Origin: Oasisia sp. SBJ-2009
Lineage: Eukaryota > Annelida > Polychaeta > Sabellida > Siboglinidae
Length of the DNA: 64,000 nucleotides
Reading direction: 5' to 3'
NCBI GenBank assembly: GCA_964017155.1
Contig: OZ024865.1
Coordinates: 40,235,200-40,299,199, forward strand
This document shows, in pieces, positions 45,171 to 57,357 of this stretch; positions within the stretch are counted from its first letter, which is position 1; each line of letters begins with the position of its first letter. The translations under genes were made by a program, and so were the position numbers. Under the pieces are notes generated by a model. The model did not search any database and had not been told where the DNA came from. It saw only the letters and a list, made by a program, of their open reading frames with translations.

Positions 45171-47135
45171 GAGCCATGAACAGTATATTCAATATCATCG
45201 TAAAGTGCATTATTGGAATCATGATGGAAGTCCACACATAACCCCTGCATGACCATTGCAAGTAGACAGTTTAAAATCATTAATTAATGTTGATACATAC
45301 TAGTATTATGACATCATACCATGTAGTGTATTCAGTGTCATGCATAGATGAATATTGAAGGAGGCCACATGTTTTTACTCACAAGCTATATTGTTTTACA
45401 TGCAAGATTTTTCTCTAGTGACTGCTTCAAGAAGATGTAATGACTGCTTGCTTGTATTTGAACACTTGAAGCGGTATTACATATTCAGATGTGTGAAAAC
45501 TTACAGTAAAAAAATCAAATGTTTGTAGATTTTTCAGGTAGGCGAACAAATAATGTGTCTGAAAACACCTTTCGTGCAAGATCATGTTGATGTAATGACT
45601 GGTGAAGACATTTATCAGTTTGATCAAATTTAGGGCAGCACCGGTTGGGCATGTATTTTAAGTTTTACACATTGGGGGCATTCGTTTACGATTATAAGGA
45701 GTTAGTTGTTTAGGGTGTTAAGGGTGAATAGCCAGGGCATTCTGGCAGATGGTCATTTGGGTACTGTCAGGTTCAAGGACTTGTACAGTACCTGTGACAC
45801 CCCAGGATTAAATACACATAGTTAAGTTAAAGCATGTGTGACATGAAAACAAACTGACCTCTGTTGACAAATAATGATGACTGTTGACATCACTTGTTCC
45901 AATCAACATGCCCTCTGCATTGGTCACAGAAGATGGTAAATTTCTCTTCTTGTTTATTTCACAGTTACGTGTACACAGGATGGAAGAAGTTGCTGTATTT
46001 TGTTTACTAGAAATTGACTCAAGTCTTTCAAAGTAGTGCTTTACGGAGTTATATTAAATTGTTAGCTTATTTCTGTTAGCTAATGCTGGACTAAGCTTGA
46101 TCTGGTGGAAGAGAAAATTGTTTACCGACTTTGTACTCTTTTTAGAAGTATGAAGTCAGTGTGTATTAACTTTTTCACTCCCAATCTGAATGAAATTATA
46201 CTCCAAAAAGTGATGTTCCAATACAGCTGTTTTCAGATAATTTTAACCCTCTCTACCTTGTCCAAGGTACTGTTTGATTGAATATTTCTGTAAATGTTCT
46301 GCATTGTTTGTTGCGACACCTAGTGACACCTAGTGATGAAGATATCATTGAAATAAGAGCCGCTGGCATTTTATTGCAGAAGTAGAATGTTGATCTTTTA
46401 CGTTACCATCCCATCAAAACGTGCCTTATGGTGTGAACGGTTCAAATTTTCTCATTAGTTTCACACTGTTTCGCATTCTGTGACAACTGTCTGAAATCCA
46501 TGTTTAGATCATTATGTTTTCTTTGGTTCTGCTTGAAATTTGTTGCATATATGTGTGTATATATTGTTTACATGTAAACGAAATACTTTGTTGTTTATTC
46601 AAACATGACTTAATTACTGTTGAATTATTTAGCCATTACTTGCAGAGTTATATTTTTGCAATAACTGCATAATTGCACATCATTGGCCAAGTTAGAAAGT
46701 GGCATGAATAATTGATGATGTGAAGTTGTATGTATGGAAACAAAAGGGCTCTTAAGATAGTTAGGTTATCACCCTGGGTTTATGCAGGACTGACAATTAG
46801 TGGACAGGTTCCACCTGTTGTGAATCACATGACTCATGTCTATTTGTTCTTTTCAGGGAGTTTACGGTTATTGTGTGATGTTGATATTTTTGTCTGTGAG
46901 TGAACGGAATGCTACTGGGTTATTTTCACAAATCAGTGCATTCGTTTGGGTTTTAGAAGGTGATAAGATAAATAAAGTTTTAACTTTGAAATATATTTTG
47001 TGGTGTGTCGTATCTTAGTCAAGAGTTGGGCAAAGTTGATGTTTTGATAACAGTCAACAGCAATGTAAGTCTTAGTACTGTCAATGCAAAAAGAAGATTG
47101 CAGTGAGTTTATTAAAAATAACTCGTATGGTTGTG
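45171..47135. other. intergenic, no gene seen
   Basis: This is unique AT-rich sequence with only short open frames (60-66 codons) and no domain or RNA structure recognised. Confidence 0.4.
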
Positions 47136-47138
47136 CAT

Positions 47139-47192
<54 letters not shown>

Positions 47193-47195
47193 ACA
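47139..47195. repeat. (CA)n microsatellite
   Basis: About 25 CA units with one GAC interruption. Confidence 0.97.
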
Positions 47196-47635
47196 CACAT
47201 TTTATATGTGCAACAAAACAAGCTGTACAAATCATGTCAATTAAATTTACGGTATTGTCCTAAGAAGGATATTCATCATACAAGTCATGATCTTGTGAAC
47301 AAGAAATTAATTCTAGTACATATTAGACATGTGTTTAAAACAATTAAACCATTGTCAAAGAAGAGACAGAAATGAATTGCAAAAAATACCGAACCTGTAG
47401 ACATCAATATCACTGGTTCAACATTCTGATTGCATTTCATGCACCGGTACCTCCTTCTAGACAGAAGAACATGAAAGTATGTATGGAGCTCATGATCAGA
47501 ATCAGCAGTGACAGCTTAAGCTTTCCTCAAAATTGCACCGTCGATTATTTCGGACAGCATTGGTGTCCATAAGAGATGTAGTATTGTGAAAGGCAGCCTG
47601 CAGGCAGGGAGTGCATCGTTTGTGTGCAAGAGGTG

Positions 47636-48178
47636 TCTGGAATGGTACCACATATAGAGGTGTCGGGAATGGTACCACGTACAGAGGTGTCGGGAATGGT
47701 ACCACCTACAGAGGTGTCGGGAATGGTACCACGTACAGAGGTGTCGGGAATGGTACCATGTACAGAGGTGTCGGGAATGATACCACGTACAGAGGTGTCG
47801 GGAATGGTGCCACGTACAGAGGTGTCGGGAATGGTACCACGTACAGAGGTGTCGGGAATGGTACCATGTACAGAGGTGTCTGGAATGGTACCACATACAG
47901 AGGTGTCGGGAATGATACCACGTACAGAGGTGTCGGGAATGGTACCACGTACAGAGGTGTCGGGAATGATACCACGTACAGAGGTGTCGGGAATGGTACC
48001 ACGTACAGAGGTGTCGGGAATGGTACCACGTACAGAGGTGTCGGGAATGGTACCACGTACAGAGGTGTCGGGAATGGTACCACGTACAGAGGTGTCGGGT
48101 ATGATACCACGTACAGAGGTGTCGGGAATGGTATCACGTACAGAGGTGTCGGGAATGGTACCACGTACAGAGGTGTTG
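47636..48178. repeat. 27-bp minisatellite (about 20 copies)
   Basis: The 27-bp unit is GGTACCACGTACAGAGGTGT followed by CGGGAAT (starts 47644 and 47671). Substitutions are mainly GGTACC/GATACC and ACGTAC/ATGTAC. Being a multiple of 3 and stop-free, it is open in five frames. It runs directly into a LINE remnant on its right. Confidence 0.96.
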
Positions 48179-48480
48179 GTAGAGGACATGGAGGTGTATG
48201 GAGAGACACACAACACAGTAGGCAACTTCTGCTACCTCGGCGACATCTTAGTGAGAAGGGTTGAGTGGGGTGGGTGCAGTGGTAACAGCACGAGTGAGGG
48301 GTGCCTGGCTGAAGTTCAGCGAGTTAACAGCCTCTTGATTTCCAAAGCACCCCAATGTGATGGGTATCAACACACGGGATGCTCAGAGCCATGCCAGTCG
48401 GATGACTACAACTGGGAGAAGTATCAATCCAACAGTGCCTGGGAATGCCGGCGTTAAACAAATTTGATGACAAACAGAAC
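48179..48480 (+). mobile_element. decayed LINE C-terminal fragment
   Basis: EVYGETHNTVGNFCYLGDIL followed by VEWGG matches the end of a non-LTR reverse transcriptase (the 'FCYLGD' box). It then loses frame, ending near RINPTVPGNAGVKQI-like residues in another frame. It is non-functional and may have seeded the adjoining 27-bp array. Confidence 0.55.
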
Positions 48481-48989
48481 TAGACCCTCACACAGAAACA
48501 CATACACTGTATGTACAACAGAGTAATAGATATACATCCCATATTTGATTTATACTAATCTGTTGACTTGGCTGTTTGTTCTCACCAAGACTTGCGATTA
48601 GTCTGCCAGTCACTGTGACAACGACACTTCATTTTTCATTTTACTAAGTGTCACCATTTTACACCATCTCACATATCCCCACAGTGCATATCCCACACAT
48701 CTCATCAGCCAGTCTTGCATTTCTTAACAGATCTATCAAAGTTTTTCACACTCGGCCCATCAGTGTTGAACTATCCCACGCGTGTACACTCACCGGCCGT
48801 CACACAGTTAAACGAAAACAGGCTGACACTGTAACGTCTGAATTTACCAAGTCTGACAAAAGGAGATGAAGACAACGTAATCCATGTATAGATAACACAA
48901 ATAACAACCTGGCATCAATGACGTCAGAGTTTGTGCAACAATTGATAGAAGCCCTAGTTTCAATATTAGTGTTGGCTCAAGGAACAAAA

Positions 48990-49240
48990 CTAGGTAAGAA
49001 CTAGATGATCGAAGTTGGATTGATGTTCTTACAGGAGTAAGGAGGGAATGCAAATAGGATGGTTGCTTACTAGACGCTTCATAGTAAGTAGTGGCATATA
49101 TCTTAAATATCCTACACGTAGCCAATACAAATGCTTCAGAAGTGATACAGAGCGATAAAAACGAGGACCTCTTGCAATCACTCTTGCCAGATAATTCAAT
49201 TTTGGACATAATAACGTTGCTAGCGATATCATAACTGTAA
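48990..49240 (-). mobile_element. decayed LINE C-terminal fragment
   Basis: The minus strand reads SLATLLCPKLNYLARVIARG, then LLKHLYWLRVGYL and LLTMKRL. This is the pattern of the usual 'LHWLPV..RI.FK..LLTFK' box near the end of LINE ORF2, with several substitutions and stops. A second, different LINE starts about 350 bp to the right. Confidence 0.45.
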
Positions 49241-49539
49241 TTGCAGAAGTCTAGACAGTCTGATCTCTAGCTATCAAGGGACAAACATCGAGGATATGAG
49301 GATCGATTGTCTTTGTCCATGCTAACCCTACCAAGCGACAACGATTGGCGTCAGTTTGTCACCTGAGACTGAAACTGTTCTGACGTCTTGTCACACATCG
49401 AACGTGTGAGCCTCTTAAGATTGCCTTCCTGCGACCCTTGGAGGACAGGCTGCACGTGGAAGGCGGTTTGGCTGACCGTCCCGAAACTAACACAACGCTA
49501 CAGCCGTGAACTAATACACAAGCGTTTTGGACATAAACA

Positions 49540-49592
49540 CGCACGCCAGCGCGCGCGCGCGCGCGCGCACGCACGCACACACACACATCATC
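49540..49592. repeat. (GC)n-(AC)n microsatellite, LINE tail
   Basis: (GC)10, CACGCACGCACA and (CA)n immediately abut the 3' end of the LINE at 49593-50770, which on its own strand ends ATGATGATGTGTGTGTGCGT. The alternating purine-pyrimidine run could adopt Z-DNA. Confidence 0.85.
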
Positions 49593-50770
49593 ATGCTGTC
49601 GGTCGCGAAGCGACAAAGACTGCTTCCATCACTTGACTCTTGCTCTCCATTTGTCTCTCTGCTGTGAGAGTGATGTCCAGGAGTCGATCTTTATGTCTCT
49701 CAGCTTCAGGTTTCTCTTGATGGTATCTTTGAACCGGAGACGAGGGCGCCCTCTCTTTCTGTGACCAGAAGACAGTTGGGAGTAGAGAACCTGCTTCGGT
49801 AGCCTGTCTGATGACATCCTCATGAGGTGTCCAGTCCACCGGAGATTCTTTCTGATCAGAAGATCTTCCATAGATGGCAGCCCTGTCCGTTCGAGTATTT
49901 CCTTGTTTGTCACTTTGTCCATCCAGGTTATCCTCATGATCGAACGCAGATGTCGCATCATGAAGGCATGCAACTTTTTCACCTGTCGTCTGTACACTGT
50001 CCAGGCCTCGGCTCCGTATAGGAGGGTGGACAGCACAATTGCACGGTATATCTTGCCTTTAACCCGCATGGACACATGGTGGTTGTTCCAGAGTCTCTGG
50101 CGTAGTCGGCCGAAAGATGCACTAGCCTTGGCCATCCTCCTCTGTATTTCATCGTCAATGCATCCGTCACTTGATATAGTGCTTCCGAGGTAGGTGAATT
50201 CCATAACAGAGTTCAGCTTGTTTCCATCAACCATGATATCCTCCTCTCGGGTTCTTGTAGAGTTGGGTTGGTACAGCACCTCGGTCTTCTTGATGTTAAT
50301 CTTCAGGCCGAACTTCTTTGACGCATTGGAAAAAGCATCCACTATTTTCTGGATCTCTTCAGCAGAGTGTGCAACCAGTGCACTGTCATCTGCGAATAGC
50401 AGCTCCCTCATCAGTATCCGTGTAGTCTTGGTCTTCGCTCTGAAGTGTGCGACATTGAATAGGTCAGCGCTCTGTCTGGACTGTATGTAGATGCCATCCC
50501 CCATGTCTCGGAAAGCATTGTCGAGCATTGCTGATAGGAAGATGGAAAAGAGCGTGGACGCCAGTACACAGCCTTGCTTGACCCCATTTGTGACCCTGAA
50601 CGATTCCGAGACTTCCCCTCCAACATTAACAGTCGCCATCATTCCGGTATGTAGTGCCTCGATCATTGTTGTGAACTTCTCTGGGCAGCCATACTTCTTC
50701 AGTAGCTGCCATAGTCCGGTCCTCCCAACTGTATCGAACGCCTTACTGAAGTCGACAAATACCATGTACA
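49593..50770 (-). mobile_element. LINE with long intact RT-to-C-terminus frame
   Basis: A single minus-strand frame ending at 49629 contains the reverse-transcriptase boxes FVDFSKAFDTV, NGVKQGCVLAS and LFADDSALV, then YLGSTISSDG, LLYGAEAWTV and RWTGHLMRMSSDRLPKQVLY. This is the order of a widespread invertebrate LINE type often annotated as an endonuclease-reverse transcriptase. It is 5'-truncated at about 50770 within the first RT box, so it lacks the endonuclease and cannot move by itself. Lack of internal stops points to recent insertion. The 3' tail is microsatellite-like. Confidence 0.92.
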
Positions 50771-51670
<900 letters not shown>

Positions 51671-51671
51671 A

Positions 51672-51898
<227 letters not shown>

Positions 51899-52025
51899 GT
51901 GATGTATAGTGTTTTATCTATAACATTAGTGCTACAGGGGTAAACACATTAATCCAGAAGCGATAATAAAATATATACGCATTTTCGTTTTTCACCATTA
52001 TTACAATTTACTTATTTTCTTCATT

Positions 52026-52221
52026 TCACATACCGTCGGTCACTTTGTTCACGAAATTAATTGTGGTCATGCCTTTTCTCATGTTCATACATGCAACACC
52101 TGACAGGGAGACAATTTCGTAGACTATGTAGAAAACTGGAAAAAGAACACTAAGAACACTAGGTAGAATCAGATACCGTGACAACCATGCAAACGATTTA
52201 CTCAGAAACACAACTGAGAGT
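52026..52221 (-). CDS. possible exon with one membrane segment (Cys-loop TM4-like)
   Basis: After an acceptor-like TTCGTGCAG the minus strand is open for 64 codons to a TGA at 52026. A strong donor (GACG|GTATGT) also occurs at 52034. It encodes FAWLSRYLILPSVLSVLFPV followed by FYIVYEIV, one hydrophobic span of about 22 residues preceded by SR. The pattern resembles the fourth transmembrane segment of pentameric ligand-gated channels, where such an exon is often last. No partner exon was identified, so function is not assigned. Confidence 0.3.
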
Positions 52222-52339
52222 CTGCACGAATGGAACACAAGTCAACAGTTGCCCCCTGATCACAGAAATAAATGTCGCATTCTTCTCTTCTTATCTCAGA
52301 TACTCTGCAGGCTGTTTAAAGTCCAACGAGAATTTATGA

Positions 52340-52525
52340 GTCCACTATACAGGTTACACATTTACCCCCTTTTACTTGCCCTAGAATAGACACCAGACAG
52401 AAGGGCCCATAGGCAAATGTGGGGTGAACGAAATTGCCTAAGTTTCAAAACGGCGGTAGGTGGGATTGAACCACCCATCGATTGACAGTCCGGCGCTCTT
52501 CCACGCGACCACCGCTCCCCAAGTT
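52340..52525 (-). mobile_element. second tRNA-derived SINE family
   Basis: The minus-strand head GGTGGTCGCGTGGAAGAGCG has an A-box shape, an anticodon-loop-like CTGTCAA and a B box GGTTCAATCCC. The unrelated body (GGTGTCTATTCTAGGGCAAG) is shared with 28435-28565. It differs from the SINE family at 16.4 and 32.2 kb. Confidence 0.75.
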
Positions 52526-52920
52526 GGAGATTGTGCGGCAATGGATTAAGGCTATTTGGGAAACGGATTATAAGAGAAACGACACAAACATAGACGAGCT
52601 AGGGCGACTATGTATTTGGACTTGGTCATTGACGTCGGAACACAGGGCGCTGACAGTTCAGTGAGGGGGGCTGACATGATTTTGCCTCCCCAAGTAAATC
52701 CGAAGTAATGGACGCGTGGAATTTTTTTGAAGAGTACGCAAAAACACATAAAACTGTCAGAAAACACGTTTGGCGTACATATTTTGTCTTGGAAGCATAA
52801 ATGGCTGTACCCTGTAAACGTGGGGCACTGCAGCAATTTAACGGACACTTTCCGACAGCAAGAGGTTCTTGTCATCGCGAAAAAATAAAAGGAGTTCTCG
52901 CGTTACTGGACTTGGCCACT
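52526..52920. other. intergenic, no gene seen
   Basis: No domain or element was recognised. Confidence 0.35.
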
Positions 52921-53010
52921 ATGCACACATGCATGCACGCACGCATGCACGCACGCATGCACGCACGCACGCACGCAAACACACACACACACACTCACAC
53001 ACACACGCAC

Positions 53011-53068
<58 letters not shown>

Positions 53069-53072
53069 ACAC
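52921..53072. repeat. (GCAC)n-(CA)n microsatellite
   Basis: CATGCACG units pass into (GCAC)n and then into (CA)n with ACTC and ACGC interruptions. Confidence 0.96.
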
Positions 53073-54780
53073 ATTCACTTTCGGAAGAGGGAAAGGTAGC
53101 TGAAACGTAGACGCAATCTTCATAGTTGTGAAATGAAGACGACCCGATCGTCAAGGCCATCTTACCGTAGTCTGCGTGTTACCGTCCACCCAGGGGCCGG
53201 CCTGTTGGCCTAACCACACCGGGGGCCGAGTGTAGGTGCAGTGGCGACTAGCTTACAGACGCCGCAATGGAAGCACGCGAGGACAATGCTAAATAATTCA
53301 TTATCATCGCTTCAAAGCTATTCACATCGTCCTCTCAGCACCTCTGATGATCAAATCAAGAAACCCATTTGGAAACAGTCGCCGGAACCGATGGCTATTG
53401 CACGAACTCGAAAGCATCCCATGTAACGTCCGTCCATCACGCATTCACACGGCGTCTTCAAGTGGGTTGCTATTGCAGTCTCAGAGGTGCAGTTCCCGTG
53501 GTCAAAAACGACGCAGTTATAGAGCAATTGATGATTGATCATTAATCAGATTACAGATAGGTAAACGTGTGTGTAAGTCGTAAGTCGGTGTTTGCTGATG
53601 ACTTTTCTGTGAATCACTTCTGTTTCAAGAGAAAATTAGTTCCCCTGGTCTTTACCTTCTGGAGTCGTGCTGTTCTGATTTATGCGCCGTTGTGTGCTCC
53701 ATTGCCGATGTGAAGTATGTACGTACACTCAATACAACGCAATTATGTTATTAGTTAGACACGCCACACGTATAGTCGGGTTTTTTAAATGTGCAGATGG
53801 AAATCATATTGCATGAGGTACTACAGCTACTACTCTAACTGACTATGGGCAAACAGTGGTCTTAGCGTGTGTTTGTAACAGCTTGCACTTATGGGTCTGT
53901 TCGTTGCGCGGTCGATTTTGTTGTGGGTGTAGATAGGTGCAATTTTTGTTATGAACCTCACGAAAACGCTAATGTCACCTCTCCATGGCGCCCCAAATAC
54001 CCTCAACTACCCTATTCAAGATAAGCGGGGATATGGCGTGTTCGCATCCACAGCTCACGAACCTGATATCCCACACGCTTCACGATTAATTACGGACAAA
54101 ATCCACTACTGAGATGTCTACACTTCCCTGGTAAGTTAGAAATATATACGCATTTAAAATGGCGATAAATTTTTTGCTCCGCCAAACAAGGATTTAAGTT
54201 GGATATGACGACTTTTTGAAATAAGATATACGATGATCCATGATCTAGCGGAAGGTGTCCTGCAGTTCCGCAGATGCCATGCATGCAGTCGGACAATCGA
54301 TGCCGACAGGTAATAGTGTACGTCTGGTCGGTCCATTAGTTACTCCATATGGCGGATATCGGCGCTATAAAAATTGCCATTATTATTAAAAGTGGGAGGG
54401 CACAGAAGACCGAAAGTAGCCAAATAGAAGACTATTACCGGGAGACCCGTCAGACGTTGCCAGTGTCTCCTGGGAAATGACGAGAAGTTGATGACAATCA
54501 CTTAATCACGTCGCCGGTTCGTCTGGCTGAGCTGAGGCACAGCCCGGCAACGGACAGGTGCCGGCGACAGACGGAGAGCATTGAAGCGTCTTCCTCTGTC
54601 TCGGTCAGAAGAGGCGAACACACGGAGAATGCAATAAGATATCTGAGTCGGGTAAAGGTAATGGTCGATTTAGCGCTACAGCAATATTGTTGAGAGCTAA
54701 GACATCGTTTATGTTTCTCTGTCAGTTCTTTTCACTCAGGCCTGTCTCTTTCCTTAACACTCCATTTGGGCCAACTAACG
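53073..54780. other. intergenic, CpG-containing, no gene called
   Basis: Short open frames at 53241-53542 on both strands and at 54090-54336 (-) show no domain. A GGTAAAGGTAATGG near 54652 recalls the SINE tail. No RNA gene was recognised. Confidence 0.35.
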
Positions 54781-55076
54781 CATGCACGCATTCTAATTCA
54801 TTCGCTCACTCTTATTCATTCGATCGCATCGAGCGCTCGCTCGCTCACTCACTCGCCTACTCACTTACCCTCCCACCCATCCACTCACTCACTCACTCAC
54901 CAACTCTCTCACTCACTCACTTCCCCACCCATTCATTCACTCACTCGCTTACCCACCCACTCATTCATTCACTCACTCACCCATTCTTACCCGCCCACTC
55001 GAACATTCACTCACACGCTCACTCACTCACTTACCCACCCACTCATTCACTCAGTCACTCGCTCACTCACTCACAT
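54781..55076. repeat. (CACT/CATT/CCAC)n tetranucleotide tract
   Basis: About 295 bp of degenerate tetramers such as CACTCACTCACTTACCCACC, with serine/histidine/threonine-leucine open frames from the repeat. Confidence 0.93.
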
Positions 55077-55571
55077 ATTTGACATATTCAATCCCTTCAG
55101 GTAGGAAAGATCGAATCGACGTTGAACAAGAACCCGTTGATATAATGTCTTTCTTTTCTTGCTCCGCTCGTGAATCCCATTGGATTAAGACGGCGCTAAA
55201 CACTGTCCATTCACTTGCAGCCCGGTCAACCACATATTTATGGCCGTACCGTCCGGACTGTATAGTCAGCGGTTGACCACAAGAGAACGCCAACGGCTGC
55301 AGGCAATGCTTACATATATGACAGACACTGTCCGCCTCGCCGTGTTTATTTAACCGGTACTGAATACGACCGTAGCTAGACCCAATCCACTCGTGGAGGT
55401 TTAACGGTTGACGCGCCATGATCTGGATGATCGTAGAAAGGTAGCCAGAAGGTACGCTTGAAGTAAAATCGCTCACGGAGTCGTCCGGTGGCTGTCGAAC
55501 TAGTGGAAAATCACATGCCTCGGGATACGATAAATCACGCTGTACTTTGTTGAAATTTATGTGGTGCTAGT
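55063..55571 (-). CDS. unrecognised open frame, possible exon
   Basis: A minus-strand frame of about 170 codons runs from an in-frame TAG (which is also an acceptor-like ACTAG) to a TAA near 55063. It is CpG-containing and not repeat-derived until its last codons. It includes RDLSYPEACDFPLVRQPPDD, MARQPLNLHEWIGSSYG, a cysteine-rich CHICKHC and GRYGHKYVVDRAASEW. I do not recognise the family. Its first 30 codons are duplicated in frame about 204 bp upstream. It could be the terminal exon of a minus-strand gene or a relic. Confidence 0.35.
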
Positions 55572-55895
55572 TTCACTGAAGGGATATACAGATTTGAAGA
55601 AGACATCACCATGTGCAACGATAGTGGTTCAATCACAGCTAGGATAACTCATCATTGACTACGTCTGCATCCAGGTGTTGCTTGTTACCGTTGACTGCCG
55701 GACTACTGGTAAATCATGTGCCTTAGGATACGAGAAATCACATTGCTCTTTGTTGATAATTGTGTGGTGTTAGTTTCGCAGGATACGCATATTTGAAAAA
55801 TACATCGCGAGGGACCATGTACAACAATAGTAGTTCGATTGCAGCTAGGATAACTCCCCGTTGACTAAGTCTGCGAGCTGTGTTGCTCGTACATC
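55490..55895. repeat. two-copy tandem duplication of about 204 bp
   Basis: GCTAGGATAACTC occurs at 55638 and 55843, and matching blocks (for example CACAT/CATGTGCCT..GGATACGA.AAATCAC) run through both copies. Divergence is perhaps a quarter of positions. The minus-strand frame is kept in both copies. Confidence 0.75.
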
Positions 55896-56180
55896 GCTAA
55901 GCGAAGACGACCACATTTCTTTGGCCGTTATTACGTTGTTACTTCGCAGCGACCGTCTGTGACTTCGTCTTCTGTTGGCACATGCAGGTTGTACGTGTGT
56001 ATCTGTATGGTTCATCGCCTGCTTTCGTTTCATTGCGCGAGACACATCGTTCACGAGCTGATTAGTCCCGTTCAACCAAGCATATTCAGGAATGGGATTG
56101 TGATGGGTGTCTTTAGTGTGTTCTTGTAACGTTATTTTGGCCTTCTGCGAGAACAGGCAAACCGGACGAGCAGGTATCAT
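55845..56180 (-). CDS. unrecognised open frame, possible exon
   Basis: A minus-strand frame of 111 codons begins MIPARPVCLFSQKAKITLQE, with basic stretches (KRKQ, ANRRRSHRRSLR), and ends LADLVNGELS before TAG inside the duplicated segment. Hydrophilic, with no domain recognised. It may belong with 55063-55571 on the same strand, but no clean splice pair is visible. Confidence 0.3.
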   Translation of the reverse strand: MIPARPVCLFSQKAKITLQEHTKDTHHNPIPEYAWLNGTNQLVNDVSRAMKRKQAMNHTDTHVQPACANRRRSHRRSLRSNNVITAKEMWSSSLSDVRATQLADLVNGELS

Positions 56181-56530
56181 GAATACGGATCACAGTTGGC
56201 TTCAGAAGGTTTAGTACGACTTGAACTTAGTTTGTCTGCACGGTTGGACAAGCAACGGCTAACCTTTGGACGCAAGTTCTCTCCAGACACCATCGGGAGG
56301 TGAACACCTAACCGACTGTAGAAAATGTCTGTCAGTCCATACAAAAATGTGATTTATAGAACTGACATTCGAAGAATGTGCATATGATGGTGTTTATATA
56401 GGACAATTATTGTTGTCGATGTGTCAACAAGTCTTGCTGGAGGTTTAGTCGATTTGCGTTTACGGAGAAATTTATGAGCATGTTCCACCACAACACCAAG
56501 CACCGCCGTAAGTAACTTAACAGTGTTATT
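56181..56530. other. intergenic, no gene seen
   Basis: Nothing was recognised. A minus-strand frame of 68 codons overlaps the start of the retroposon tail. Confidence 0.35.
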
Positions 56531-56730
56531 AATTCTTTTCACACATTTATAAAGCGCCATGTATCCGTGTTAAAACCTGCCCAAAGACGCTAACAATATA
56601 ATATAACAACTAAATAATTTAATTAGTGAGTCAGCGTCCCAAACAGCACGGAGTAGATTGTTCCAAAGTGTCGGTCCTGCCACCAGGAAATTTAATCCGC
56701 CGACCGTAGTAACTCTATCTTTGCCAACCT
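56531..56730. repeat. GCGCCA-tailed retroposon fragment
   Basis: CATTTATAAAGCGCCATGTA near 56545 and, about 100 bp later, GGAGTAGATTGTTCCAAAGT and GGTCCTGCCACCAGGAAAT resemble the 3' part of a common invertebrate LINE/SINE tail family. No frame is present. Confidence 0.45.
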
Positions 56731-57133
56731 CTGATAATTCACTTCGTCAATTCAATCATTCTACACCTCACCACCCATATATATGTTTTATTATTAGCGT
56801 CTCCTTTCGCACTTTTGACGCCGAAAAGACGCCGCGGTCGGCATAAACGAACTATGTTTATCGCTCATCCCTAGTGCGCGGCTGGCACAAATCGGAGCGC
56901 TATTTGTGCCTCAAAGGTGTCTAAAATACAAGACGCAATATTTTATAAAACAAAATTCTGGAAATGCCGAATAACTAGGATTAGGGTCATGCCCGTTACA
57001 TCGTCATGATGTAATGTAATTACATATGTTGTACAATATAACGGCATTGATCGAGATGTATTCAGATCCTACAAATGCCAATGTCTCGCGGTGTTTCACA
57101 TGGTAGGTCCTCTCCATGTCCTCGCCCCGACAG

Positions 57134-57357
57134 ACGTGCGACCTCCCCGGACCAGCACGTCCAGTCCTGCCGCCAGCCTGCCCAGTCTGTCGGGAGGAGA
57201 CGAGACGTTGGGCCCGACCAAGAACAAATCTCGCCACGCCCTGGTCCTGGAGAACAACCGCACCCTGCTGACCAACAACATCGTTTGGAGCTCCGAATTC
57301 CACGAGCGGCTGTCGGAGCTCGCCATCTTGCCGCCCACAATGCTCGCTGAGGTCAAG
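57134..57357 (+). CDS. CARD-domain gene, exon A (first half of CARD)
   Basis: The acceptor CTCGCCCCGACAG precedes the exon, which leaves at GTCAAG|GTCGGT in phase 0. A better-looking donor four bases later (GTCG|GTATGT) would put the next exon out of frame. Alternatively the exon is first, starting at an in-frame ATG at 57100. A Ser/Pro/Thr-rich linker is followed by RHALVLENNRTLLTNN and LSELAILPPTML, which fit helices 1-3 of a caspase-recruitment domain. Such proteins assemble by homotypic death-fold contacts in apoptosis or innate immunity. It is completed by exon B. Confidence 0.65.

Noticed and set aside
47545..48457. Nine-residue repeat protein on either strand
   Set aside because: The 27-bp unit is stop-free in five frames, no start or signal peptide is convincing, and the frame runs into a dead LINE.
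52440..52520. tRNA-Asp-like gene
   Set aside because: It has a B box and a CTGTCAA loop but continues into a repeated body, so it is a SINE head.
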